From CAYLRY01 sp964386535 (GTDB lineage Bacteria > Chloroflexota > Dehalococcoidia > Dehalococcoidales > UBA3254), in the NCBI GenBank assembly GCA_964386535.1, contig CAYLRY010000002.1, positions 62,001 to 126,000 of the forward strand: 64,000 bases of DNA. Direction: 5' to 3'. The translations under genes were made by a program, and so were the position numbers. The notes under the pieces were generated by a model. The model did no database searches. It had not been told where the DNA came from and saw only the letters and a list, made by a program, of their open reading frames with translations. Below are positions 27,241-36,523 of the stretch, one piece after another. Each line of letters starts with the position of its first letter. Positions within the stretch are counted from its first letter, which is position 1.

Positions 27241-28236
27241 GTGTTAATGAAAACGGAACTGAAATATGCCAAAATACGCAGCCTGATTTCACTTAGACCT
27301 CTTGAGGAAATGATCTCGGCTGACGGCCAGACTCGTAAGGTGTTATTTGAACTGGAGGATGGTAAGACCATTGAGTCCGCTCTTATGGTCTACAGCAAAC
27401 CGGGATCCAGGCGGATAAGAAAAACAATCTGCGTCTCCAGTCAGGTGGGTTGTTCTATAGGCTGTGTTTTTTGCGCTACCGGAAAACAGGGATTCGAGCG
27501 TAATCTACGACCGGACGAAATCATTGAACAAATTCTCTATTTCCAAGAAGCAATGCCTAGCGGCAAGTCAGGAGAAAGCCCCTTAATGCCTGAGTTTAAA
27601 GTAACCAATGTGGTCTTTATGGGTATGGGCGAACCTCTGGCTAACTATAATAACGTCAAACAGGCTATTGGTATACTGAATTCGCCGAAAGGTCTCGGAT
27701 TAGGCCGGCGGCAGATCACACTTTCGACTGTTGGACTGACCCCGCAGATAAGGCAACTGGCTGAAGATAACCTTCAGATGGAACTGGCGGTCTCATTGCA
27801 CTCTGCAATGGATGAAGTTCGTAATCGCCTGGTTCCGTTAAATCAAAAATATCCTCTGGAGGAGTTGATACGTACATGCCGGGAATACTCTATTAAAAAA
27901 AAATGCCGTATATTTTATGAGTATGCTCTGTTTAGCGGCGTTAATGATGCAGAGGGAGATGCCAGGGCGCTGGTCAGCCTGATCCTCGGACACGATTGCT
28001 CAGTTAACCTGATTGTAGCTAATCCAATTTCCGGCAGTGTTTTTCATCCTCCAACCATAGAACGGGCTCTGGCATTCCAGAGACGGGTAATCCATGGTGG
28101 TATACGTTGCATGATACGGATTTCCAAAGGGACGGACATTCAGGCCGGGTGCGGTCAGCTAAAAAGCCGGTATCTGTCTTCAGGCACATTTCTACAGCCG
28201 GTCCAGTTACAGGTTGAGCAATCAATAAAACCATAA
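27241..28236 (+). CDS. rlmN: RlmN-like 23S rRNA/tRNA adenine C2 methyltransferase, short N-terminus
   Basis: This 331-residue radical SAM enzyme would methylate C2 of A2503 in 23S rRNA, and possibly A37 in tRNA. The CX3CX2C motif is at Cys71, Cys75 and Cys78. FMGMGEPLANY follows, and the methyl-carrying cysteine is in the AGCGQL block near the C-terminus. The N-terminal helical accessory domain of canonical RlmN is mostly missing: only about 60 residues precede CVSSQVGC, against roughly 115 in E. coli. Upstream stops rule out a longer frame. GTG 27241 or ATG 27247 may be the start. A Cfr-type C8 specificity cannot be excluded from sequence alone. Confidence 0.82.
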   Translation: MLMKTELKYAKIRSLISLRPLEEMISADGQTRKVLFELEDGKTIESALMVYSKPGSRRIRKTICVSSQVGCSIGCVFCATGKQGFERNLRPDEIIEQILYFQEAMPSGKSGESPLMPEFKVTNVVFMGMGEPLANYNNVKQAIGILNSPKGLGLGRRQITLSTVGLTPQIRQLAEDNLQMELAVSLHSAMDEVRNRLVPLNQKYPLEELIRTCREYSIKKKCRIFYEYALFSGVNDAEGDARALVSLILGHDCSVNLIVANPISGSVFHPPTIERALAFQRRVIHGGIRCMIRISKGTDIQAGCGQLKSRYLSSGTFLQPVQLQVEQSIKP

Positions 28237-28450
28237 CTTGAAAAAGCTGTAAAGACGCCTTTTAACTATTCTTCTGTTTTTTCAAATTATTTGCTATGTT
28301 TACTGGCAGTATCTTAAAATTTAACACTTTTCAGAAAAACATACTGGAGTACATTGGATGAATGGATAAATAATAAGAAATATGCATAAAAAATATATTT
28401 AATCAATCATCTTTGATTTATTTCGTTTAAGAGTTTTCTTAAACCCAGGC

Positions 28451-28479
28451 TTGACATCCTGTGCGTACGTTTGTATATT
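28451..28479 (+). promoter_or_regulatory. Strong promoter for the alcohol dehydrogenase
   Basis: TTGACA (28451-28456) and TATATT (28474-28479) are separated by the ideal 17 nt. The predicted start (about 28486) leaves a leader of about 38 nt, with an AAGGAGG ribosome site before ATG 28524. The rest of the 28237-28450 stretch is AT-rich and shows no gene. Confidence 0.75.
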
Positions 28480-28523
28480 ACAGGGAGTTTATGCATCAAT
28501 TGCTATAAAGGAGGAAATAATTA

Positions 28524-29525
28524 ATGAAAGCTGCTTTTATAGTAGCGCCCAGGAAGTTTGAGATTCGGGACATCCCGATGCCGACAATTACTGACGAAGA
28601 GATGCTGGTTAAAATAGAGGCCTGTGGTGTCTGTACCAGCGATATGCCCGGATGGCTAGACACGTTAAGCGACGAGATGAAAAAAATGCGGCCTTTCCCC
28701 AGAAGAGCCGGGCATGAACCTTCGGGCACAGTGGTGGAAGTTGGAAAACGGGTCAAGGGCTACAAAGTGGGGGATAGAATTACTGGTTTCTTCGCTGATG
28801 GCTGTTATGCTGAATACGTGGCTTTTGATCCGACGGACCCGCTACCTCGCGGGCATGGCTATATTATTGAAAAGATACCGGATAGTGTACCTTTTGAGCA
28901 TGCCATGGGCGAACCTATGATGGACCTGGTATCCATAGCCAGAACCTGCAATCCGGAGTTGGGCGACTATGTTTTCCAGGTAGGCTGTGGTTTTATGGGC
29001 CTGGGTGTTATCGCAGGTGTGGCCAGTCCGAAGATCCGGGAATATATTGTCTGTGATCTGGATGATGGACGTTTAAAGTTGGCTAAAGAACTGGGTGCGA
29101 CAATTACCCTTAACTCCAGCAAAGTGGATGTGGTCAAAGAAGTGATGAACATCACCGGCGGCAGGGGGGTTGATGTAGCTATAGAAGTAATAGGCCATCC
29201 CATCGGCATAAAGTTAACCGGTGCTGTAATCAAGAATAATCGTGCCAAACTTATCCTGGTCGGCTGGCATCAATCACCGGATACTTATGAATTGTTTAGC
29301 TGGATTAAATCGCCAATCATTTACAGTCCACAGGGTATCGGCATGTCTACAGACTATCATAGTGAACTAAAAAGAGCGATGTGGGCCGTTGAAAAAGGCA
29401 TTTATCCTATGAAGAAACTGGTAACTCATAAGTATAAACTGGAGGATATCAACAAAGCCTTCGAGGATAATGTCAATAGAACGCCGGGATACATTAAGGG
29501 CGCTGTGATGCCCCATATGAAATAA
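28524..29525 (+). CDS. Zinc-type alcohol dehydrogenase (MDR family)
   Basis: This 333-residue medium-chain dehydrogenase/reductase carries the catalytic zinc blocks CGVCTSD and GHEPSGTVVEVG, and an NAD-binding Rossmann domain around VGCGFMGLGVIAG. The four-cysteine structural zinc lobe of classical alcohol dehydrogenases is absent. The residue after the second Rossmann strand is acidic (CDLDDGR), pointing to NAD rather than NADP. The substrate is unknown; sugar, polyol or hydroxy acid are possible. It has its own strong promoter and terminator and so forms a single-gene unit. Confidence 0.85.
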   Translation: MKAAFIVAPRKFEIRDIPMPTITDEEMLVKIEACGVCTSDMPGWLDTLSDEMKKMRPFPRRAGHEPSGTVVEVGKRVKGYKVGDRITGFFADGCYAEYVAFDPTDPLPRGHGYIIEKIPDSVPFEHAMGEPMMDLVSIARTCNPELGDYVFQVGCGFMGLGVIAGVASPKIREYIVCDLDDGRLKLAKELGATITLNSSKVDVVKEVMNITGGRGVDVAIEVIGHPIGIKLTGAVIKNNRAKLILVGWHQSPDTYELFSWIKSPIIYSPQGIGMSTDYHSELKRAMWAVEKGIYPMKKLVTHKYKLEDINKAFEDNVNRTPGYIKGAVMPHMK

Positions 29526-29540
29526 AAATTGGCATATAAT

Positions 29541-29575
29541 AAAAATAAGCCCGGGTTAATCCCGGGCTTATTTTT
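29541..29575 (+). terminator. Rho-independent terminator after the alcohol dehydrogenase
   Basis: A hairpin with the arms AATAAGCCCGGG and CCCGGGCTTATT around a TTAAT loop, followed by T residues. Its A/T-flanked symmetry would let it act in both directions. Confidence 0.9.
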
Positions 29576-29686
29576 AAAAATAGATCACCCTTAATCTTAA
29601 TTTGTGGTATTCTTTCGATTTGTATGAAAATGAACTGTTTAAATTTGATGTGACATGCCAGACTTGTACGATTAGGAGGCCCAACC

Positions 29687-30271
29687 ATGTACGAGAACAC
29701 AGGATCGTCTATGAATTCTACAGCAGTGCATTATGAGTTGTTTATTACAGAAGATGAAGCTAAACAGGGTACCACTAAACTCCTGCAGAGGAATCAAAAG
29801 CGTCTCCAGGTCAATATCCCGCCTGGAGTTGTAACCGGAAGCCTGGTTAAATTGAGCAATGCTTTACAAATTACTGACGGCCGTCCAGGAGATATCCTGA
29901 TACAAATAAAAATTAAAACCATGGAATACAATGCTCCCAAAGCAGATACCATAGGCGTGATTGAAATTTCTGATGCTGATTTTGAAGACCAGGTATTAAG
30001 GTCGTCTATGCCTGTGGTGGTCGATTTTTGGGCCCCCTGGTGTGGACCCTGCCGTATGATGGCCCCGGTAATGGAAGCCGCAGCTATTCGATATCAGGGG
30101 AAATTTAAGTTTTGTAAGATAAACACCGACGAAAATCCAGAGACAGCCAGCCGTTACCATGCCATGAGTATCCCCATGCTGCTGGTTTTTAAAAACGGCC
30201 AGGAAATTGACCGGAACGTGGGTGCTATTCCTGAGCAGCAATTGTACTCCAGGTTAGATTCTTTACTGTAA
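29687..30271 (+). CDS. Fusion of a DnaJ C-terminal-type domain and thioredoxin
   Basis: This 194-residue protein has two parts. Residues about 15-78 match the substrate-binding beta domain found at the C-terminus of DnaJ/CbpA: ELFITEDEAKQGTTK, VNIPPGVVTGS, then GRPGDILIQIKI. Residues about 88-194 are a complete thioredoxin with active site WCGPC (118-122) and cis-proline block SIPMLLVF. TAGGAGG lies close before the ATG. It may deliver disulfide reductase activity to unfolded clients held by the DnaJ-like domain, by inference. There is no J-domain and no DnaK gene nearby. The Trx assignment is firm and the DnaJ-CTD assignment good. Confidence 0.85.
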   Translation: MYENTGSSMNSTAVHYELFITEDEAKQGTTKLLQRNQKRLQVNIPPGVVTGSLVKLSNALQITDGRPGDILIQIKIKTMEYNAPKADTIGVIEISDADFEDQVLRSSMPVVVDFWAPWCGPCRMMAPVMEAAAIRYQGKFKFCKINTDENPETASRYHAMSIPMLLVFKNGQEIDRNVGAIPEQQLYSRLDSLL

Positions 30272-30365
30272 TGCAAATATCATAGGATGATAAAGCTTAC
30301 ACATATGATAGGGCTGGCGTGGTAGTCAGATACAGGTAAATCGGCGTATCAGGAGAAGACAGTTA

Positions 30366-31169
30366 ATGAAATTATCTATAAGCGGCAAGGGCGGCAGTGG
30401 TAAGAGTACTCTGACATCTCTCCTGTCTCTGGCTTTCATGGACAGGGGTTATCATCCGGTTATTGTGGATGCTGATGAATCCAATTCTGTTTTGTACCGT
30501 TTGTTGGGCTTTAATTCTCCGCCGGTACCCCTGGTGGCTCTGGCGGGTGGACGGCAAATGGTACGACAATTAATACCTCCTGGATATAAACCAGGGGCCT
30601 CTGAAAAGGATACGCATATTCTATCCCATGCCAGGATAAGCCTGGATGAAATTCCCTCTGAAAATATGGCTCAAAAAGACAACCTGAGCTTGCTGGTGGT
30701 CGGGAAAATCGTCGAATCGTTGGAGGGCTGTGCTTGCCCCATGGGAGTATTAGGCCGTGAGTTCCTGAGTAAACTCCAACTTCATGAGAAGGATATAGTT
30801 ATTACCGATATGGAAGCCGGAATAGAGCATTTCGGAAGAGGTTTCGAAGCCAGTCTGGATAGTGTAATAGTTGTGGTTGAACCCTCGTTCGAATCTATCA
30901 GCTTGGCTGAGCGAGTTGTTAAGCTGGCCGAAGGTTTAGCTATGAAAAACATCTGGGCAGTGTTAAACAAGGTCAATTCGGAAATTATGGCCAGCAGGCT
31001 TAATGAGGAGTTGCAAAAAAGGAAAGTAACGGTAATCGGTTCAATTCCCTATGATGAGGCGGTTTTCAAGGCTTGTTTGGAAGGGAAACCGGTTGTTACA
31101 GACAATCAGTATACTAACCGTGCAATTGCTGCTATTGTGGATTTTATTTTGGGTAAAAAATGTGCCTAA
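30366..31169 (+). CDS. cooC: CooC-type ATPase (CODH nickel-insertion family)
   Basis: This 267-residue SIMIBI-class ATPase has the deviant Walker A GKGGSGKST (residues 7-15) with the signature Lys8. VDADES follows, and a CxC pair at Cys122/Cys124 in GCACPMG corresponds to the metal-binding CxC of CooC. CooC uses ATP to help load nickel into carbon monoxide dehydrogenase. No CODH/acetyl-CoA synthase gene lies in the window, so the client is elsewhere or different. It follows the DnaJ/thioredoxin fusion by about 95 nt on the same strand. Confidence 0.8.
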   Translation: MKLSISGKGGSGKSTLTSLLSLAFMDRGYHPVIVDADESNSVLYRLLGFNSPPVPLVALAGGRQMVRQLIPPGYKPGASEKDTHILSHARISLDEIPSENMAQKDNLSLLVVGKIVESLEGCACPMGVLGREFLSKLQLHEKDIVITDMEAGIEHFGRGFEASLDSVIVVVEPSFESISLAERVVKLAEGLAMKNIWAVLNKVNSEIMASRLNEELQKRKVTVIGSIPYDEAVFKACLEGKPVVTDNQYTNRAIAAIVDFILGKKCA

Positions 31170-31170
31170 T

Positions 31171-32550
31171 TTAGTACTTAATGCGATTTTTCAATTGCTT
31201 TTCTAAAACACTAATAATACCTAATAATGAGGCACTAACCAGAATAGCTTCCAGGTCAAGGTATTTTATTGACCATATGCGGCTTATGACTGCGGTAGTG
31301 CCCCCTCCAATAATCGCTGCCAGTGCTGCGTTAGAAGTCACTTTAAGCTGATTTTTAAAAAATCCAGCCAGAACCGGCAGGATAACACCGCAGGTAAATA
31401 CTGTATACGCAAAAATAAGGGCATTGATTACTCCTTGCAGCATCAATGCCAGACCTAGAGAAATAGATCCCAATATCAGAACTCCTATTCTGGTGCAGGT
31501 TAAAACCTTCTTTTTATCCCATGAAGGTTTTTTCCTGGCCAAAACGTCTACGGTGATTATAGTACTGGCACTGAGGATGGTAGTATCTGCGGAGGACATT
31601 ACTGCTGAAACCAGAGCTGCCAGTACCAGACCGCCTACCCAGGAAGGAAATAAGGACATCATCAGTGTGGGTAGAGCTTTTTCACCCGAAATTTGCGGAA
31701 ACATAACGGAGGCTCCCATCCCCATAACTGTAATTGCCAGTGCGAGTGGAATCAGAAGTATAGCGGTATATATGACAGCTTTTTTTGCAGTGCGGCCGTC
31801 CCGGGCGCAAAACAAGCGGGAATAAATATCAGGTCCAACCACATAGGTGGAACCGACCAAAAGGAGTGTTGAAGCCAGGTCCGGAAAACCGAAATTGGAG
31901 CTCAGCGGAAAAGAAAAACGGTCTGCCGGTAAAGAATGGCTTAACCCTGCAAATCCTCCTACATACCATAAAGTAAAACCCAGTCCTAAAAAAATACCAA
32001 GGTAGATGATGGTAGCTTGAAAAATGTCCGTGCGGATTACGGCGTTCTGGCCGCCCCATATCACATAACTAATAAATATAAAAGTAAAAATTACCATCCA
32101 CAGGTTTGTACTGCCGATACCCAGAGAAGAGAGTATTTTGCCAGCAGCGATTATTTGACCGGCAATTACACCAATCCAGGCAATGACAATAAGTATAGCT
32201 GAAGCCATGGCCACGCGGCTATTGTACTGCTTTTCAACCAGTTCCGGCAGAGTGTAGAGTCCAAACTCTCTGACTTTTTTGGCTAAAAAAAGGCCTAATA
32301 CAAATAAGCCTGTACTGCCGGCTAAAAGCCACCATGACCCCGTCAGACCGCGGCTGAAACCCAATCCTGACATTCCGATAGTGGCAGATCCACCGGCAAT
32401 GGTCGCCAGTAATGATCCGGTGATAAAAAAGGTTGAGACCCTCCGTCCGGAGACGAAGAAATCATCCAGTCCCCAGTGTTTACGGCGACTGACCAGACCA
32501 ATTCCGATCACCAGGATAAGATATAAGATAACAATGGCTAATTCGATCAT
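31171..32550 (-). CDS. Sodium:solute symporter (SSS family)
   Basis: This 459-residue integral membrane protein has about 13 hydrophobic segments. The SSS signature is visible: FFVSGRRVSTFF after segment 1, GSLLATIAGGSATIGMSG, and ALVSAVMSSADTTILSAST in segment 8, which lines the sodium site. It would couple sodium influx to uptake of a small solute such as proline, pantothenate, acetate or sugar; the subtype is not resolved. It converges tightly on cooC (1 bp between stop codons). Confidence 0.88.
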   Translation of the reverse strand: MIELAIVILYLILVIGIGLVSRRKHWGLDDFFVSGRRVSTFFITGSLLATIAGGSATIGMSGLGFSRGLTGSWWLLAGSTGLFVLGLFLAKKVREFGLYTLPELVEKQYNSRVAMASAILIVIAWIGVIAGQIIAAGKILSSLGIGSTNLWMVIFTFIFISYVIWGGQNAVIRTDIFQATIIYLGIFLGLGFTLWYVGGFAGLSHSLPADRFSFPLSSNFGFPDLASTLLLVGSTYVVGPDIYSRLFCARDGRTAKKAVIYTAILLIPLALAITVMGMGASVMFPQISGEKALPTLMMSLFPSWVGGLVLAALVSAVMSSADTTILSASTIITVDVLARKKPSWDKKKVLTCTRIGVLILGSISLGLALMLQGVINALIFAYTVFTCGVILPVLAGFFKNQLKVTSNAALAAIIGGGTTAVISRIWSIKYLDLEAILVSASLLGIISVLEKQLKNRIKY

Positions 32551-32677
32551 TTTCTTCCAAATGGCTGGTGTTGCTTAGATCTGAAAGTTCGTTGGCAAAT
32601 CAAGTTTTATCATGTAACTGGATTGAGGAAAGGTGAATCTTTACACTTGGCGAGAAAACAAGTCCATCCCGTCGTCT

Positions 32678-32908
32678 TTAGGTGGGTTTTTGCTGACCCA
32701 CCAGAGATACTTCAAGGTTTTTACCACAGTGGGGGCAAACCAGAGTGATCGTAACCGGCTGCTTCATAATACGTTCAGCCACAGCGGTTAAAACAGAGTC
32801 CATGTTATCCAGACGGTCATCCAGAATTTCAATACGTTGCTTTATGCGTTCTAGTTCGCTGTTTTCTTTTGCACCGGTACCAAACTTATTTTCATTTGCC
32901 AAAATCAC
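32678..32908 (-). CDS. Small coiled-coil protein with one CxxC pair
   Basis: This 76-residue protein has a charged coiled coil (about residues 17-48, LERIKQRIEILDDRLDNMD) followed by a C-terminal CPHCGKNL knuckle. The start appears to be GTG, preceded by AGAGGT. It lies upstream of the sodium symporter gene on the same strand. The single CxxC may need dimerisation to bind zinc. The function is unknown. Confidence 0.6.
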   Translation of the reverse strand: MILANENKFGTGAKENSELERIKQRIEILDDRLDNMDSVLTAVAERIMKQPVTITLVCPHCGKNLEVSLVGQQKPT

Positions 32909-32965
32909 ACCTCTGTGCTAGAAGCTGCCATAAGACTCTTTAGCATTGTAGTCAGGTCCTATTGT

Positions 32966-33439
32966 TTATTCTATGGCATTAAGCAGGTTTGCCATCTCAA
33001 TAGCTGTTAATGCTGATTTTGAACCTTCATTGCCCTGTTTTGTTCCGGCTCGCTCTATAGCTTGTTCCAGTGTATCGCAGGTCAGGACGCCATAAATAAC
33101 CGGCAATCCGGTACTTAAAGATACTTGCGCTATTCCTTTGGTCACTTCTGCTGCTACGTATTCAAAATGAGGTGTACCGCCTCTAATAACTGCACCCAGG
33201 CAGATTATTGCGTCATATCTTTTGGTACCTGCCAGTTTTTGCGCTACTAATGGTATTTCAAAGGAACCTGGTACCCAGGTTACCTCAATGTCTTCCTCGT
33301 TGACGCCATGACGCAGGAGGGCATCCTGGGCTCCTTCGAGTAATTTACCGGTAATGAAATCATTAAAACGTGCTACCACTATACCGAATTTCAGCCCTTC
33401 TCCCAGTAGCATGCCTTCAAAACTTTTATTCACCGTCAT
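32966..33439 (-). CDS. ribH: 6,7-dimethyl-8-ribityllumazine synthase
   Basis: This 157-residue enzyme condenses 5-amino-6-ribitylaminouracil with 3,4-dihydroxy-2-butanone 4-phosphate. Family blocks are all present: VVARFNDFITGKLLEGA, VPGSFEIPL, GAVIRGGTPHFEYV (with the catalytic His) and PVIYGVLTCDT. The start at 33439 is chosen from the GAGGAG site 8 nt upstream; a longer frame to 33466 is unlikely. It is the last gene of the riboflavin operon. Confidence 0.95.
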   Translation of the reverse strand: MTVNKSFEGMLLGEGLKFGIVVARFNDFITGKLLEGAQDALLRHGVNEEDIEVTWVPGSFEIPLVAQKLAGTKRYDAIICLGAVIRGGTPHFEYVAAEVTKGIAQVSLSTGLPVIYGVLTCDTLEQAIERAGTKQGNEGSKSALTAIEMANLLNAIE

Positions 33440-33486
33440 CAGACTCTCCTCAATATATCCGAACAATCATATCAAAATCCGGATCT

Positions 33487-34710
33487 TTAAGCATTCCCTT
33501 CTTTGGCAATAGCCAGGTCCAGCTTATGTCCCATCTTTTTTTGCTTGGTTTCCAGATAATGCCGGTTATGCGGATTAGGCGTTACAATAACAGGTACAGT
33601 TTGCACAACTTTCAGTCCATGCCCTTCCAGGCTAATCACTTTTTTGGGGTTGTTGGTAAGAAGACGAATTTCATGTATTCCCAGATCGGTCATGATCTGA
33701 GCGCCTACACCGTAATCGCGCAGGTCAGGAGCAAATCCCAGCGTCAGGTTGGCTTCTACAGTATCCATACCCTTATCCTGAAGTGCATAAGCGCGGATTT
33801 TATTGTGAAATCCAATGCCGCGACCCTCCTGCCTCATATAAATAACTACTCCCCGTTTTTCTTTGGCAATCATTTGCATGGCTAAGGCTAATTGTTCTCC
33901 GCAATCACAGCGAAGACTCCCAAAGATGTCACCGGTGGCACATTCGCTGTGAACTCTGATCAGCACAGGACCGGGAGAAGTCAAATCTCCCATGACCAGA
34001 GCCAGGTGTTCCGCCGGATCAACATCGCTTTTGTAGGCAATGGCTGTAAATTCTCCATATTTGGTAGGCAATCTGGCTTCTGCAACCCGGTGTACCAGTT
34101 TCTCATGACGTAATCGGTATGCTATTAGATCACTTACACTTATTATTTTGATATTATATTGCTGTGCCATAATGGTCAATTGAGGTAATCTGGCCATGGA
34201 GCCATCTTCGTTCAATATTTCACAAATAACCCCGGCTGGATAGAGACCTGCCATTTTTGCCAGATCAACAATAGCTTCAGTATGCCCCGCCCTTACCAAC
34301 ACCCCGCCATCTCTGGCTCTTAATGGAAACATGTGACCTGGGCATACCAAATCGCTGGGTTTGGTGTTGGGGTCGATTATGGTTTGCACGGTCTGTGCTC
34401 GGTCTGCGGCTGAAATCCCGGTACTGACTTTGTATTTTGCTTCTACAGAGACAGTAAAGGCAGTGGTAAAGCGTGACGTATTTTGCCCTACCATCATGGG
34501 TATATTCAGTTCATCCAATCGTCGTCCGATAATTGGCAAACATATCAAACCACGCCCATGCATGGCCATAAAGTTAATGGCCTCCGGCGTGATTTTGCTG
34601 GCAGCAATAGCCAGGTCCCCTTCGTTTTCTCTATCCTCATCATCTACGATGATCAGGAATTTACCCGCTTTGATATCCTCGATAGCTTCAGGAATGGTTG
34701 ACAATGTCAT
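33487..34710 (-). CDS. ribBA: Bifunctional DHBP synthase / GTP cyclohydrolase II
   Basis: The N-terminal half (about residues 1-200) is 3,4-dihydroxy-2-butanone 4-phosphate synthase, with DDEDRENEGDL and RAGHTEA blocks. The C-terminal half is GTP cyclohydrolase II, with zinc cysteines in SECATGDIFGSLRCDCGEQ and the YMRQEGRGIGF block. Together they supply both branches of riboflavin synthesis. The start at 34710 has GGAGGT about 5 nt upstream. At about 407 residues the fusion is of normal length and both active sites look intact. Confidence 0.96.
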   Translation of the reverse strand: MTLSTIPEAIEDIKAGKFLIIVDDEDRENEGDLAIAASKITPEAINFMAMHGRGLICLPIIGRRLDELNIPMMVGQNTSRFTTAFTVSVEAKYKVSTGISAADRAQTVQTIIDPNTKPSDLVCPGHMFPLRARDGGVLVRAGHTEAIVDLAKMAGLYPAGVICEILNEDGSMARLPQLTIMAQQYNIKIISVSDLIAYRLRHEKLVHRVAEARLPTKYGEFTAIAYKSDVDPAEHLALVMGDLTSPGPVLIRVHSECATGDIFGSLRCDCGEQLALAMQMIAKEKRGVVIYMRQEGRGIGFHNKIRAYALQDKGMDTVEANLTLGFAPDLRDYGVGAQIMTDLGIHEIRLLTNNPKKVISLEGHGLKVVQTVPVIVTPNPHNRHYLETKQKKMGHKLDLAIAKEGNA

Positions 34711-34795
34711 ATGTACCTCCACATCAGTGTCCACCCATTACCTTAAATTATGAAAAAATAAGATGTATAATAATACTTTAAATAATTTAAAATAT

Positions 34796-35419
34796 TTATA
34801 AAAACCCATTTTCTTTTAATAAATCCAGTGTCAGACGAGAACGGGGTGGTTTTACCATTTGCTCAATATACTTGGCGATTATATCTACTTCCAGGTTGAT
34901 CAAATCCCCTGTTTTTCTAAAATTTAAATTAGTTTGTGCCCTTGTAAAGTCAATGACCGAGACTTCGAAGTACGTATCTGTACGGGCCGTTACAGTTAAA
35001 CTTATTCCATCTACTGCAATAAACCCCTTTTCGACTATATAACGCATAATCATATCCGGGGCTTCAAATCGTAAGATATTAGATCCTGAGGCTGGCTTGG
35101 TGGAGATCAGTCTGCCAACCCCATCAACATGTCCCTGTACAAGGTGTCCTCCCAGCTCTCCACCGAACTTTAAGGGAGGTTCAAGGTTAACCGGGTCTCC
35201 GCTTTTTAAGGTTCCCAAGCTGGTACGCATGAGGGTTTCAAAGCTCAACCCTACAGTAAAACTACGGGCATCGAAATTGGTTACAGTGAGACAGGCGCCG
35301 TTGACAGCAATACTTCTGCCCAGTTCCATATTTTTAATAACCTGATTAGCATTAATTACTAATTGCTCCGGATAAAGCGCTACGACCTGTCCTATCTCAG
35401 CCACAATACCCGTAAACAT
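34796..35419 (-). CDS. ribE: Riboflavin synthase alpha subunit
   Basis: This 207-residue enzyme dismutates two lumazines to riboflavin. It is made of two tandem lumazine-binding repeats: MFTGIVAEIG...NGACLTV and HLVQGHVDGVG...DGISLTV. It begins 3 nt after the ribD stop, so translation is coupled. The order ribD-ribE-ribBA-ribH is the classical Bacillus-type operon order. Confidence 0.96.
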   Translation of the reverse strand: MFTGIVAEIGQVVALYPEQLVINANQVIKNMELGRSIAVNGACLTVTNFDARSFTVGLSFETLMRTSLGTLKSGDPVNLEPPLKFGGELGGHLVQGHVDGVGRLISTKPASGSNILRFEAPDMIMRYIVEKGFIAVDGISLTVTARTDTYFEVSVIDFTRAQTNLNFRKTGDLINLEVDIIAKYIEQMVKPPRSRLTLDLLKENGFL

Positions 35420-35422
35420 GGA

Positions 35423-36514
35423 TTATTTAACCACATATCCGCTAATCATGATATCTTCGCCTACCCTTTCGATCTTAACTTGTTTTAACCTGGCGCTGTC
35501 AACCAGCCGGTTGGCGCCTCTCCCTGCGATGGCGGGGCGGGCTTCCTCACCACCGATAATCATGGGGGCAAGAAACGCTACTACTTTATCTACCAGTCTG
35601 TTATCTACCAGCGATCCAAGAAGAATACCGCCGGCCTCTACCAGGATACTGGTTATCTGTCTTTTCCCCAGGATTTGTAAAAGGTCAACTAGATCGATAA
35701 CACCTTCGTCTGAAGGCAGTTCCAATAACTCAGCTCCGGCTTCTTCATAACGGATTTTTTGTCTGGGAGAAAGATGTGTTCCGACAACCAGCAGGGTTTT
35801 CCCTGGTTCGCCGAAAATGCGTGATGTGGGTGGAGTACGCCCCTGTCCATCCACTATAATCCGCAGCGGTTGTTTGCGGGTGGTTCCTCCTCTATCGGAT
35901 AACCTTACTGTTAATAAGGGATCATCGGCAATTACGGTATTTGCCCCCGTCATCACAGCATCAGAGATATATCGCATGTGATGTACCTGTTTTCTGGCCA
36001 TGTCTCCGGTAATCCATTTTGAATCACCGGAACGGGTGGCTATTTTCCCATCCAGACTGGCTGCAAATTTCACTGTAACAAAGGGTAAACCTGTGGTAAT
36101 ATACTTAATAAAAGACTCGTTAACTGAAGCTGCCTCAATGGCATGTTCCCCGACGTAAGTTTTTATGCCTGCTTTCTGTAATTCGGCCAATCCCTTACCG
36201 GAGACTAATGGATTAGGATCGATCATAGCCAGATGGATTTCTTGGATTCCTGCCGCTATAATCGCCTGGGTGCAGGGGGGTGTTCTACCGAAATGGCAGC
36301 AGGGTTCAAGCGTGACGTATAAAGTTGCTCCGTGTGCTTCTTCACCAGCCTGTTTTAAAGCCACAATTTCTGCATGATCATGGCCTGGTGGTTGTGTGTA
36401 ACCCTGCCCCAGTACAATATTGTTTTTAACCACCACTGCTCCCACAGCAGGGTTGGGACTTACCTGACCCTGGGCCAGTTTCGCCAGTGCAAGGGCTATT
36501 TCCATATAATCCAT
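35423..36514 (-). CDS. ribD: Bifunctional riboflavin deaminase/reductase
   Basis: This 363-residue enzyme has an N-terminal cytidine-deaminase-like domain whose zinc site is visible as HAEIVAL and EPCCHFGRTPPC. The C-terminal domain is the pyrimidine reductase (KFAASLDGKIAT, SKWITG, VEAGG). It catalyses the second and third steps from GTP. It is the first gene of the operon, and the promoter lies so close that the transcript would have almost no leader. Confidence 0.96.
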   Translation of the reverse strand: MDYMEIALALAKLAQGQVSPNPAVGAVVVKNNIVLGQGYTQPPGHDHAEIVALKQAGEEAHGATLYVTLEPCCHFGRTPPCTQAIIAAGIQEIHLAMIDPNPLVSGKGLAELQKAGIKTYVGEHAIEAASVNESFIKYITTGLPFVTVKFAASLDGKIATRSGDSKWITGDMARKQVHHMRYISDAVMTGANTVIADDPLLTVRLSDRGGTTRKQPLRIIVDGQGRTPPTSRIFGEPGKTLLVVGTHLSPRQKIRYEEAGAELLELPSDEGVIDLVDLLQILGKRQITSILVEAGGILLGSLVDNRLVDKVVAFLAPMIIGGEEARPAIAGRGANRLVDSARLKQVKIERVGEDIMISGYVVK

Positions 36515-36523
36515 TTCCAGACC

